DNA from: Chrysemys picta bellii
Taxonomy: Eukaryota > Chordata > Testudines > Emydidae
Reading direction: 5' to 3'
DNA: 64,000 nt
Assembly (NCBI RefSeq): GCF_011386835.1
Contig: NC_088795.1
Location: 114,221,434 to 114,285,433, forward strand
In this document: positions 31,886 to 41,642 of the stretch, piece by piece
Layout: each line of letters begins with the position of its first letter
How positions within the stretch are numbered: the first letter of the stretch is position 1
The notes under the pieces: model-generated
Told to the model about the DNA's origin: nothing
Databases searched by the model: none
What the model saw: only the letters and a program-made list of their open reading frames with translations
Translations under genes and position numbers: made by a program

Positions 31886-32251
31886 CTACTGGAAAAGTCT
31901 GTTAACGTGTCTGGGGATGGAGCGGAAATCCTCCAGGGACATCTCCATGAAGCTCTCCTGGAGGTACCCCAAAAGCCTTGCCACAAGGTTTCTGGGCAGT
32001 GCATCTTTATTCCGTCCTCCATGGTAGGACACTTGACCACGCCATGCTTGCAGCAAGTAATCTGGTATCATTGCCTGACAAAGCCTGGCAGCGTATGGTC
32101 CCGGTGTTTGCTGGCATTCAAGCAACATCCGTTCTTTATCTTGCTGTGTAATCCTCAGGAGAGTGATATCACTCATGGTAACCTGGTTGAAATACGGGAA
32201 CTTAATTAAGGGGACAGAGGTGGCCGTTCCTACTGGGCTGTTTGCCTGTGG
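31886..32251 (-). CDS. Nested antisense gene inside the Harbinger intron (main exon), BEN-like?
   Basis: The minus strand is open for 121 codons. It begins right after a good splice acceptor (TTTATTTTCAG, 32252-32262) and ends at a stop at 31886-31888, with ATTAAA at 31834-31839 downstream. It is not a shadow of another coding frame, since it lies wholly in the intron of the Myb-like gene. The protein begins PQANSPVGTATSVPL and contains TMSDITLLRITQQDKERMLL, PYAARLCQAMIPDYLLQAW, LPRNLVARLLGYLQESF and RSIPRHVNRLFQ. Helical spacing and the R-hydrophobic-N ending recall BEN-type DNA-binding domains; that is inference. An internal ATG at 32174-32176 would give 96 residues without splicing. A third transposon gene, a captured host exon, or a fossil of either are all possible. 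Confidence 0.6.
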   Translation of the reverse strand, partial: PQANSPVGTATSVPLIKFPYFNQVTMSDITLLRITQQDKERMLLECQQTPGPYAARLCQAMIPDYLLQAWRGQVSYHGGRNKDALPRNLVARLLGYLQESFMEMSLEDFRSIPRHVNRLFQ

Positions 32252-32325
32252 CTGAAAATAAATCCTTCCCTGCAGTTAGCCAAGCGCAGATGGGAAATTG
32301 GCCCTGAGCTTTTCGCGTTTGGCTA

Positions 32326-32521
32326 GCAGGGATCTTCCCTGTTACCAGCCACGTGGTGGGGGGAGGGGTACCGTGATCATCCCAGAGAATTCATGGTGGG
32401 AGGGGGGGGTTAGTTTGGTTCCTGCAGGGATCTTCCCTGATACCAGCCATGCGGTAGGGGAGGGGTACAGCGATCATCCCAGAGAATTCATGGCGGGAGG
32501 AGGGGGTGGGGTGGTTAGTTT
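32326..32521. repeat. Two tandem copies of a 98-bp unit in the Harbinger intron
   Basis: GCAGGGATCTTCCCTG starts each copy (32326 and 32424), and CATCCCAGAGAATTCATGG recurs in both. The unit is GC-rich and lies within the proposed intron of the antisense gene too. Confidence 0.9.
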
Positions 32522-32625
32522 GTTTTCTGCTGCTGCTGAATGTTAACAGAAAAACCGCAGCACTCTACGGGCTTTGCTTGGTATGTGGGAAAGGAGGGCG
32601 CAGAAGCCGAAAGACAATGGCTTAC

Positions 32626-32628
32626 CAT
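32626..32628 (-). CDS. Candidate start exon of the nested antisense gene (ATG followed by GT donor)
   Basis: On the minus strand GCGGCCATG is followed directly by GTAAGC, so a start codon in strong Kozak context abuts a strong donor. Splicing this ATG to the acceptor at 32252 (intron 32252-32625, 374 nt) gives M-PQANSPVG... in frame, 122 residues. The 5' untranslated part is not defined. Support is sequence logic only; no transcript evidence is available. Confidence 0.45.
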
Positions 32629-32839
32629 GGCCGCATGCAAGCCGAATTCTGTTGCCCGGACCTGTGAACTCTAGCAGCAAAGCCACAGGCACTCAGTATT
32701 AAGAGGCAAAATGCGACCTTGCACAGAAATCACATGTGCTATGTAATGTGAATAGTGTTGGTCACCATGAAAGAGTATAAGCATTGTTCTGCAAAATGTA
32801 TCTTTTTAAACAATTCTCTCTTTTTTCCCCTCCCTACAG

Positions 32840-33279
32840 CAGCTGCAAATTCCTCAAGCTTCCCTCCTCCATCCCGAAGGCTATCACAGATAAGGCATCG
32901 TAAAAAGAAGACGCGAGACGAGATGTTTGCAGAAATTATGGAATCCACCCGCAGTGACAGAGCTCATCTGAATGAGTGGAAGGAAATGGTTTCAAAGTAT
33001 AGGAAAGAAGCCAGTGAACGTGAGGACAGGAGGGACCAACGTGAGGACAGGAGGGACCAACGTGAGGACAGGAGAGACGCTCGAGATGAGAGGTGGCGGC
33101 AGGAAGATCAGAGGAGGCAGGATGCAATGCTGGGGCTGCTGCGTGAGCAAACAGACATGCTCCGGCGTCTGGTGGAGCTTCAGAAACGGCTGCAGGAAAA
33201 CAGAGTGCCGCTACAGCCCCTGTACTCCCCTCCCCCTCCCCCTCCCCATGTTCCATATCCTCCTCACCCAGACGTGTAA
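32840..33279 (+). pseudogene. Harbinger SANT/Myb-like protein, exon 2
   Basis: Follows a strong acceptor (pyrimidine tract then CCCTACAG at 32832-32839). Spliced to exon 1 it continues one frame and adds 146 residues, 339 in all. It begins AAANSSSFPPPSRRL, has a basic patch (RHRKKKTRDEMF) that could be a nuclear signal, then a charged coiled coil ending LREQTDMLRRLVELQKRL and a Pro-rich tail. Within the coil, a 21-bp unit starting CGTGAGGACAGG is repeated three times in tandem (33019-33081), giving REDRRDQ repeats. The stop at 33277-33279 is followed by AATAAA at 33450-33455 and 33457-33462. The frame is intact; only the missing start codon in exon 1 marks it as decayed. Confidence 0.85.
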
Positions 33280-33449
33280 GAACGCGGGGCGGGGGGGGGG
33301 GAGGCTCCGTACACCTTCCCATTCCACCCCAGTGGACAGCCCAAGCAAAAGGCTGTCATTTTTTTAACCTTTTTTTAGTGGCCTTTTCCTTCCCACCGAT
33401 CCTCCTCCCACATCCAACCCGGGTTCCCTCCCTCTTTTTATAATCTATT

Positions 33450-33489
33450 AATAAAGAATAAATGATTTTTAAATGATAGTGACTTTATT
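33450..33489. terminator. Convergent poly(A) signals of the two main Harbinger genes
   Basis: Plus-strand AATAAA at 33450-33455 and 33457-33462 faces a minus-strand AATAAA at 33484-33489. The Myb-like and transposase transcripts would therefore end within about 40 bp of each other, possibly overlapping. Confidence 0.7.
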
Positions 33490-33590
33490 TGGTATGAAAG
33501 CAAGCTGGGGGAAGGGGGAGGGTGGGTTCCTTACAGAAAATGAGTCAATAAAGGGGGCGGGTTTTCATGAAGGAGAAACAAACAGATATT

Positions 33591-34887
33591 TCACACTGTA
33601 GCCTGGCCAGTCATGAAACTGGTTTTCAAAGCTTCTCTGATGCACAGCGCTTCCTGGTGTGCTCTTCTAATCGCCCTGGTGTCTGGCTGCGCGTAATCAG
33701 CAGCCAGGCGATTTGCCTCAGCCTCCCACCCCGCCATAAAGGTCTCCCCCTTACTTTCACAGAGATTGTGGAGCACGCAGCAAGCAGAAATAACAATGGG
33801 GAGATTTCTTTGGCTGAGGTCAGAGCGAGTCAATAATGAACGCCAGCGACCTTTTAAACGGCCAAATGCACATTCTACCACCATTCTGCACTTGCTCAGC
33901 CTGTAGTTGAACAGCTCCTGACTCCTGTCCAGGCTGCCTGTGTATGGCTTCATGAGCCATGGCATTAAGGGGTAGGCTGGGTCCCCAAGAATAACTATTG
34001 GCATTTCAACATCCCCAACAGTTATTTTCTGGTCCGGAAAGTAAGTCCCTTGCTGCAGCCCTTTAAACAGAGTAGTGTTCCTGAAGACGCGAGCGTCATG
34101 AACCCTTCCCGGCCAACCCGCGTTGATGTTGGTGAAACGTCCCTTGTGATCCACAAGTGCTTGCAGCACCATTGAAAAGTACCCCTTGCGGTTTATGTAC
34201 TGGGTACCCTGGTGCTCCGGTGCCAAGATAGGGATATGGGTTCCATCTATCGCCCCACCACAGTTAGGGAATCCCATTGCAGCAAAGCCATCCACTATGG
34301 CCTGCACATTTCCCAGAGTCACTACCTTTCGTAGCAGCACCTGAGTGATTGCTTTGGCTACTTGCATCACAGCAGCCCCCACAGTAGATTTGCCCACTCC
34401 AAATTGATTCCCGACTGTCTGGCGTTGCAAGCTTCCACAGGGCTATCGCCACGCGCTTCTCAACTGTGAGGGCTGCTCTCATCTTGGTATTCTGGCGTTT
34501 CAGGGCAGGGGACAGCAAGTCACAAAGTTCCATGAAAGTGCCCTTACGCATGCGAAAGTTCCGCAGCCACTGGGAATCATCCCACACCTGCAACACTATG
34601 CGGTCCCACCAGTCTGTGCTTGTTTCCCTTGCCCAGAATCGGCGTTCCATGGATAGAACCTGCCCCATTAACAACATGATCTCCAAAGCACCGGGGCCCG
34701 TGGTTTCACAGAATTCTGTGTCCGTGTCCATGTCCATGTCCATGTCCTCCTCATGCTTGTCGCTGCGCTGCCGCCGCCGCTGCCTCCTCGCCTCGTTTTT
34801 CTGGTCCTGGCTCAGCATAAACTCCATGAGAACGCGCGAGGTGTTTACAATGTTCATGACTGCTGTCTTGAGCTCAGCGGGCTCCAT
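33591..34887 (-). pseudogene. PIF-Harbinger DDE transposase, one frameshift
   Basis: Cut-and-paste transposase of the DDE_Tnp_4 type. The N-terminal part starts at an ATG at 34885-34887 (MEPAELKTAVMNIVNTSRVL), includes a run of Met-Asp repeats, and continues through FRMRKGTFMELCDLL and RVAIALWKLATPDS. Near 34412-34422 the frame shifts by one. The second part runs to the stop at 33591. Numbered from its first Met at 34430, it carries the catalytic residues Asp62 (GGAIDGTHIPI, 34245-34247), Asp150 (VILGDPAYPLM, 33981-33983) and Glu186 (VECAFGRLKGRW, 33873-33875), plus WPGRVHDARVF typical of Harbinger. Joined length would be about 430 residues, normal for the family. The frameshift, probably a short deletion where a few residues seem to be missing, is the only clear lesion seen. 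AATAAA lies downstream at 33484-33489. Confidence 0.92.
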
Positions 34888-35245
34888 GCTTGCCGTGGTA
34901 TGGAGTCTGCAGTGTTCACCCAGGAAAAAAGGCGCGAAATGGTTGTCTCCCGTCCGTTGCTTTCATGCAGGGAGGGAGGGAGGGAGGAGGTGAGGCTGTA
35001 CCCAGAACCACCTGCGACGATGTTTTTTTGTCCCATCAGGCACTGGGATCTCAACCCAGAATTCCAATGGGCGCGGGAGACTGCGGGAACTATGGGATAG
35101 TTATGGGATAGCTACTCACAGTGCAACGCTCCAGAAATCGACGCTAGCCCCGGTACTTGGACGCACACCGCCGAATTAATGTGCTTAGTGTGGCCGCATA
35201 CATTCGACTTTATACAATCTGTTTCCCAAATTCGAATTATATAAC
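34888..35245 (-). promoter_or_regulatory. 5' flank of the Harbinger transposase gene
   Basis: The region between the transposase ATG and the right terminal repeat would hold its promoter and 5' UTR. It contains a (GGGA)n run at 34971-34988 and a doubled TATGGGATAG at about 35092-35110. No clear TATA box. Confidence 0.4.
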
Positions 35246-35276
35246 TTCGGATTAATCCCGTAGTGTAGACATACCC
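35246..35276 (-). repeat. Right terminal inverted repeat of the Harbinger element
   Basis: Inverse reads GGGTATGTCTACACTACGGG, followed by an ATTAATCCGAA block similar to the left end. TTA follows at 35277-35279. Confidence 0.9.
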
Positions 35277-35462
35277 TTAAATTCATCCAGAAACTACAGC
35301 TCGTTCAGGGTTTGACAACCCACTGTTAAGCAGTGTTTCTTTTCATGAGCATCTTAAACCTGTACTCTGTGATCTACACTAGCTGCCTATCAATTTCTGA
35401 GTCTATTTTAAGATGTTGTTTTGACCTAGAAAGCACTAAATAGCTTAGGATCTACTTATATA
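35277..35462 (+). mobile_element. L2-like LINE, segment 3
   Basis: The plus strand reads KLQLVQG at about 35291, then SFHEHLKPVLCDLH, the next conserved L2-type block after CCNMLCMG at 30.83 kb. This proves the large Harbinger element split an L2-like copy. Confidence 0.65.
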
Positions 35463-36245
35463 GACTCATAGATTTTAAGGTCAGAAGAGACCATCATGAT
35501 CATCTAGTTTGACCTCCTGCACATTGCAGCCCACCCACTCCTGTAATAGACCCCTAACCTCTGGCTGAGTTACTGAAGTCCTCACATCATGGTTTAAAGA
35601 CTTAAGGTTACAGAGAACCACCATTTACACTAGTTGAAACCTGCAACTGAGCTGTGCCCCACGCTGCCGAGGAAGGCAAAACCCCCCTAGGGTCTCTGCC
35701 AATTTGACCTGGGAGAAAATTTCTTCCCGACCCCAAATATGGCAATCAGTTAGACCCTGAGCATGTGGGTAAGACCCACCAGCCAGACACCTGGGAAAGA
35801 ATTCTCTGTAATAACTCAGAGCCCTTCCCATCTAGTATCCCATCACCAGCTGTTGGAGATATTTGATGCTGGCAGTTGCAGATCGGCTACATGCCAGTGA
35901 AGGCAGTTTCATCATACCATCCCGACCATAAACTTATCAAGCTCAGTCTTGAAGCCAGTTAGTTTTTTTTTGCCCCCACTGCTCCCCTTGGAAGGCTGGT
36001 TCCAGAACTTCACTTCTCTGATGGTTAGAAACCTTCATCTAATTTCAAGCCTTAACTTGTTGATGGGTGGCTTATATCCATTTGTTCTAATGTCCACACT
36101 GGTGCTTAACTCAAATAACTCCTCTCCCTCCGTGGTATTTATCCCGCTGATGTGCTTTTAAAGAGCAATCATATTTCCCCTCAGCCTTCTTGTGGTTAGA
36201 CTAAACAAACCAACCGCTTTAAGTCCCATCTTATAAAGTAGGTAT
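35463..36245 (-). mobile_element. CR1-type LINE 3' part, minus strand
   Basis: Tail block CTCATAGATTTTAAGGTCAG, GACCATCATGATCATCTAG and later ATTTCCCCTCAGCCTTC. Internal frames are broken. It is a different CR1 subfamily from the one at 24.5 kb. It directly abuts the L2-like LINE. Confidence 0.75.
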
Positions 36246-36442
36246 GTCCTGCTCTTCATAGAAGGGATAGGTCAAGGGAGTTCTACTGCATGTGGAGGAG
36301 TTGTCCAACATGCTGGCAAGTTTGCCTCAACTCCTTACCTTTTTGGAGGGGCTGTTTTTACCTCTGGAATAGCCAGGCGCTGCCATCCATTCCAACAGGC
36401 ACTTACGCAGCAAAATGTAGACTTTGGAACAGTGATTTCTTA

Positions 36443-38001
36443 AGAACATAAGAACGGGCATACTGGGTCAGACCAAAGGTCCATCTAATCCAGTATCCTA
36501 TCTTCTGACAGGTTCCAATGCCAGGTACCCCAGAGGGAATGAACAGAACAGGCAATCATCAAGTGATCCATCCCCTGTCACCCATTCCCAGCTTCTGGCA
36601 CACCATCCCTGTCCATCCTGGCTAACAGCCATTGATGGACCTATCCTCCATGAATTTATCTAGTTCTTTTTTGAACCCTGTTATAATCTTGGCCTTCACA
36701 ACATCCTCTGGCAAAGAGTTCCACAGGTTGACTGTGTGTTGTGTGAAAAAATACTTCCTGTTGTTTGTTTTAAACCTGCTGCCTATTAATTTCATTTGGT
36801 GACCCCTAGTTCTTGTGTTATGAAAAGGAGTAAATAACACTACTTTATTTACTTTCTCCACACCAGTCATGATTTTATAGACCTCTATCATATACCCCCT
36901 TAGTTGTCTCTTTTCCAAGCTGAAAAGTCCCAGTCTTATTAATCTCTCCTCATATGGAAGCTGTTCTACACCCCTAATAATTTTTGTTGCCCTTTTCTGA
37001 ACCTTTTCCAATTCCAATACATCTTTTTCGAGATGTGGCAACCACATCTGCACACAGTATTCAAGATGTGGGTGTACCGTGGATTTATATAGAGGCAATA
37101 TCTTCTATCTTATGATCTATCCCTTTCCTAATGATTCCCAACATTTTGTTTGCTTTTTTGACTGCCGCTGCACATTGAGTGGATGATTTCACAGAACTAT
37201 CCACAAGATCTCTTTCTTGAGTGGTAACAGCTAATTTACACCCAATCATTTTATATGTATAGTTGGGATTATGCAGAGGTGAAAGTAAGCTGGTATGGTC
37301 CGGTACGGCGTACTGGCAAGAGCCGGTACACAGCTGACCGTACCGGCAGGGGGCAGCTTTCCCAGGCTGGCAATTTAAAAGGGCCCTGGGCTCCGAGCAG
37401 CAGCTGGAGCCCCGTGCCCTTTAAATAGCCTCCAGAGCCCCATTGCTAGAACCCCGCTGCTGGAGCCCCAGTGTAGTGGCAGCAGCCGGGAGCCCCGGGG
37501 CTCTGGCAGCGATTTAAAGGGCCCGGGGCTCCCCACAGAAGCTAGAGCCTCCGGCCCTTTAAATTGCCACCAGAGTCCTGCTGCCAGAGCCCCGGGGTAG
37601 CGGCAGTGACCGGGAGCCCCAGGTCGGCAATTTAAAGGGCCCGGGGCTCCCAGCCACCGCTACCGCAGCTGGAGCCCAGGGCCCTTTAAATCTTGATTTA
37701 AAGGGTCCGGTGATTTTAAAGTCCCCCGCCTCTTGTGGTTGAGGCCCCGCCTCCTGCTCAGGATCCTGGCCCTGCATACCGGTAAGTCCTTTAAATTACT
37801 TTCACCCCTGGGATTATGTTTTCCAATGTGCATTATTTTGCATTTATCAACACTGAATTTCATCTTCCATTTAGTTGCCCAGTCATCCAGGTTTGTGAGA
37901 TCCCTTTTGAACTCTTCGCAGTCTGCTTTGGACTTAACTATCTTCAGTAGTTTTGTATCATCTGCAAATTTTTCCACCTCTTTGTTTACTGCTTTTTCCA
38001 T
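36443..38001 (-). mobile_element. CR1-type LINE, minus strand, split by a hAT MITE
   Basis: The tail begins at AAGAACATAAGAACGGGC. The frame 36622-37098 is the C-terminal domain ([39 protein letters not shown]). The palm box lies at the far end, where 37660-38001 reads [13 protein letters not shown] with both catalytic Asp intact (37957-37962), then FSVDKCKIMHIGKHNP before the interruption at 37811. The copy ends just upstream of the palm box. Confidence 0.85.
37274..37810. mobile_element. hAT-type MITE, 537 bp, perfect 8-bp target duplication
   Basis: Ends CAGAGGTGAAAGTAA and TTACTTTCACCCCTG pair with one mismatch. GGATTATG flanks both sides (37266-37273, 37811-37818). The interior is GC-rich, with a recurring TTTAAAGGGCCCGGGGCTCC block (about 37511 and 37631, diverged at 37374), and has no transposase. 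It interrupts a CR1 whose sequence resumes exactly. Confidence 0.93.
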
Positions 38002-38120
38002 TCATAGATTCCAAAGCCAGAAGGGACCATTGTGGTCATCTAGGCTGACCTCCTATATAGCACAGGCCATAAAACTTCCCCAAAATAATTCCTAGAGCAT
38101 CTCTTTTAGAAAAAACATCC
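38002..38120 (-). mobile_element. CR1-type LINE tail fragment
   Basis: TTCATAGATTCCAAAGCCAG, GGACCATTGTGGTCATC and AAAATAATTCCTAGAGC form a third CR1 tail type. It joins directly to the preceding CR1. Confidence 0.65.
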
Positions 38121-39084
38121 AGTCTCAACACAAAACCCCTCTCTTTTCTGCATACTGTTGTCAGCCCCTGCTTTCTGTTCCATTTTCTTTTATTTCTCCC
38201 TTTTTCAGTGACAAAATGGTAAACAGGACAAGAGGGAACTAGAGGAAAAGGGTGGGGCATGGAAATGGGAAAGGAACCTGAAAAACAAAGACATGTTTGG
38301 GTTTTTGTTGAAAAATCAGAAAATTATATACGCCCCCATATACTCTTCACAAAAACTTCCAATTTTGAATTTAGAACATTTTTCATTGAAAAAAGGTTTT
38401 ACTGAAAAATGTCAACCTTGTCTTCTGATAGCTGCCTTGGGAAACTGTTCTATGTATCTGAGAAGTGAGAAACGGGATTTGCTAGCTACAAAAGTGACTT
38501 GTAGCTGGGACCCTCACAGGCTTGCCAGAGCTTTTTAAACAGTGGGTGACTTCTGGCCACAATTTTCCTGGAGCAATGGAGTGCAGAATGGTAAACATAC
38601 AGGTCAACTCTGGAGTGACCAGGGCAGTATAGGGTAGCAATGAATGGACTACTTGCACTGGTTCAGTTATATTAGAATTGAAAAGCCTCCACATTTTCAT
38701 CAATTTGATTGAACTCCAACAAAAATAGTGCTACTCCTATTAAAAACACAGAAATTATATTTAAGTACAGAGATCTATCAGTGGGAGATGAATATGTGTT
38801 TGGATGCATGCCAACTCCCACCAAATTACAGAGACTTATATTGGTGCAACTTCTATGTGTAGACCATCCCTAAGAGACTGGCTCTCTCCTTATGCCTCAG
38901 TTGTGGTCAGTGGAGGCCCCTTACTGCAGATCCACTGGTGTAAGAGAGAAAGGGGAGCTGGCAATATGTTCTTCATTAGAGACTGGACCCTTTGGACCTG
39001 GCTTCTCCTCCTAGTGACAGATTTGCAAAGGTATATAGGTGCCAAAAGATAAGCAGTTAGTGGGATTTACAGAAACATTTAATA
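38121..39084. other. No gene recognised
   Basis: Unassigned sequence without a named repeat. Confidence 0.5.
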
Positions 39085-39185
39085 ATTTCAGTGTGAGTTA
39101 GGTGCCTATCCTGCTTAGGTGCTTTTGAAAATCCCACGAAGCACCGTTCTGCATCTTTAGGTACCTACAAATCTGGCCCCTGATC
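39085..39185. repeat. Fragment of an inverted-repeat element (AGGTGCCTA blocks)
   Basis: AGTTAGGTGCCTATCCTGC and TAGGTACCTACAAATCTGG resemble the termini of the element at 57.57-58.44 kb. Confidence 0.4.
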
Positions 39186-40550
39186 TGTAACAGCCTGAGT
39201 TTAACTTTCATGATCCTTTTATTGCAAGAGTCATCTTTCCTCCCTCACCCATATGGAAATGGGTACGGTTGGGTAGCAATGGTGTGTAATTTTGGTGATA
39301 TTCTGAAGGGAAGTAAATTCATTTTTGTTATATTAATGTTGTGGGGTAACTGAAGTGTCTGTATGTATACATTTAGAAGTTTGTCTGATGTGCCCCAGGA
39401 GTCGGATTGTTGCCTTTTTATTCTGGCAAAAACCCATAAAACGTTTCCAGTATTACCTTCCATCTCATTCTTTAGGCAACCTAGCATCATTTGCTTTTAT
39501 GACCACTGCTGCACAATGCACAGAAGTCATCACTGAGCTGCCTACAGTGACATCCAGGTCTCTTTCCTGGAAGTACCTGCATGGCAAATATCAGCTGTTT
39601 AAGTGAGATTGAGGGAACATTTATTAGCATGAAATTATAATTATGATGGAGAAAACACTTCCATTTTAAGATCTTGTTTTAAGGCACTCATGAGATTTTC
39701 CAGGAGAAAAAAATGGAAATATCAAATGCGTATTCTTAGGTCAACAGCGAATGTTTTTGGAAAGATTGACAGGACTCTGACTGTATTTAGATATGTGAAT
39801 CTGAACAGAAAAGCACTTGTTCACCTGTCATACATAAAACCTGATATAGACTTGGGCCCCAATCTTGCAACCAGGGAGAAGTTGTTAGTCCCTTGTTCCT
39901 GTGCAGTGTCCCATAGGAGCCAATGTGAATGCAAGGGTATTCCCACAGGGATACGACTGCAGGGTTAGAGCCATAGTCCTCCTGGAAGATAATTAGGCAT
40001 TGATCCAGCAATAAACTTCAGGGGCACAGACTTCTGTTCCTTTGTGGAGCCCTGTTGACTCAAATGGGGTTCTGTGCACGCACAAGTGTTCACCTGCACA
40101 GATGACATTGAAGGAGGAGGGTGGGGGCAAAGGGGCTCAGTGTCTTTCTTGAGTTCAAGGAAACTTTAACTTTACCAATGATAGAGATGACAGCTGTTTG
40201 AAAACAGCAGTGGTGCATGCACTGTCAGTTTTCTTACCTGTTTTCACACTGGCTTCACAATGAGGTGTGAAGCTTGAGGCAGAAGCATGCTTGTTTATTT
40301 CTGTAATTATGCTTTCACATTAAACACATGATTTGCCATGAGACAGAACTTTCACATAAATGGACTTTCTCTGCATACAAATGTGTGATGAAAGTTCTAG
40401 TGTCTTTACTTTGTTTCATTTTTTAATTCAGGGAAACTAAATGCAAAAACTTCACTAGTACAACATTAAGGAATAGAACTGAATGAACAAAAGACAGCAA
40501 ATGCAAAGTTATCATTCCCCCAGCAACTGTAACTATGGCACAGAGCAGAC
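39186..40550. other. No gene; a palindromic repeat near 39855-39965
   Basis: Unassigned apart from CCCCAATCTTGCAACCAGG / CGACTGCAGGGTTAGAG, the arms of a short palindromic repeat of the 16.35 kb type. Confidence 0.45.
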
Positions 40551-40591
40551 ACACACACACACCATACACACAGACAGAGATATATATATAA
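40551..40591. repeat. CA then TA microsatellite
   Basis: ACACACACACAC followed, after a short gap, by a GATATATATATA run. Confidence 0.85.
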
Positions 40592-41413
40592 TATGGCATT
40601 CAAGTTAACACCGTCTGAAATACAAACTTCTAAATATGTTTAAGAGGGCTGAGTGATGACTGCTGTGAGAAACATAATTTTAAGTTTCCTGACTTTGGGC
40701 AATTAAAATCTCAACCGGGATGTTGCATTAGCATAGTTTTTGCATTTAATTTACTGCTTTACTTAAAATGTATGTGCATTGATTACTTTTTAACATTTCT
40801 CACCTTTTGATGTCATTTATTTTTGTAAGTAAAAAAATCAGAATGACATTCACAATGTTAGTCACCTTCCTCTCTCCCAGTTAAGGGGAAAAAAGAATGG
40901 GGGGAAATAAAAGCCTCCCTCAAGCAGTGCTTTGTAGAATCCAAAAAAGGAAAAGTGCCAGACTCCGTGATGGCCACTTACTTAGCTATTGCCAATCTGT
41001 TTTTACCTGGAAGCCACTGGAACACTCTTAGGTGGTTTTGTTATGTATTTTCAACTTAAATATGAGATTTAATTTTGTGTGTTTTGTGATTCATGGTGGT
41101 GTTTATTATTATTTATCATTTTGATCCATCTGAGGTGCATTTACTGGGGCATTTAATCTTATATGATTATTAATCCATTATTATTTATATAGAGACTGAC
41201 ACTGCAACGTGGAACGCCTCTTGCAAGGTCCCTCAAGCCCTCACCTCTCACAATGAGAGCATGATCAGCCCACCCAAGGAGGCGACCAGCATCGCAGAGG
41301 ATCACTAGTGCCACAAAGCCCGCAGATACTTAGCTAGAGAAGACAGACAGTACAGTCTAGGGCCCAACCCTGCAAATGTTTCCACCTGTGTGAAGTCTCA
41401 ACTCTGCAAACTC
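40592..41413. other. No gene recognised
   Basis: AT-rich, then a moderately GC-rich patch at 41190-41340 that I cannot assign. Confidence 0.5.
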
Positions 41414-41416
41414 TTA

Positions 41417-41641
41417 GGCCACCTGTACACTACGGGCACTACAGCAGCACAGGAACCATCGCTGTAGGAACTCCACCTCCCCAAGCTACAGTAGCTAGGT
41501 CAATGGAAGCTTTCTTCTATCGACCTAGCTGCATCTACACTGGGGGTTAAGGTGGAATAGTTAAGGTGTGCAGGGGTGTCGATTTTTATGCCCCATAGCA
41601 CTGTAGCTATGTTGACTTAAGTTTCAAGTGTAGACCAGGCC
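41417..41641. mobile_element. Harbinger-type MITE with TTA target duplication
   Basis: 225 bp with ends GGCCACCTGTACACTACGG and AAGTGTAGACCAGGCC, matching the large Harbinger element. TTA flanks both sides (41414-41416, 41642-41644), the hallmark duplication of the superfamily. No coding capacity. Confidence 0.9.
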
Positions 41642-41642
41642 T

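Larger units (their letters stand above)
30858..35276. mobile_element. PIF-Harbinger DNA transposon, 4.42 kb, structurally near complete
   Basis: Bounded by terminal inverted repeats, with subterminal TTAATTCGAATT-type blocks at both ends. It contains the two genes known for the superfamily: a SANT/Myb-like DNA-binding protein (plus strand, two exons) and a DDE transposase (minus strand). The two are convergent and meet at back-to-back poly(A) signals. An extra antisense frame lies in the intron of the first gene. TTA follows the right end, but TGT precedes the left, so the 3-bp duplication is not clean. A lost start codon and one frameshift make this copy non-autonomous now. Confidence 0.93.

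Noticed and set aside
33019..33081. Tandem 21-bp repeats as a CRISPR-like array
   Set aside because: Units are contiguous without spacers and lie inside a coding exon of a eukaryotic transposon.
32972..33367. 131-codon plus-strand frame and 128-codon minus-strand frame over Myb-like exon 2
   Set aside because: Both are out-of-frame readings of the coiled-coil exon; the VRTGGTN-type repeats come from the 21-bp tandem unit.
34466..34993. 175-codon plus-strand frame
   Set aside because: Antisense shadow of the Harbinger transposase N-terminus; the Ser/Met runs are the complement of the Met-Asp repeat region.
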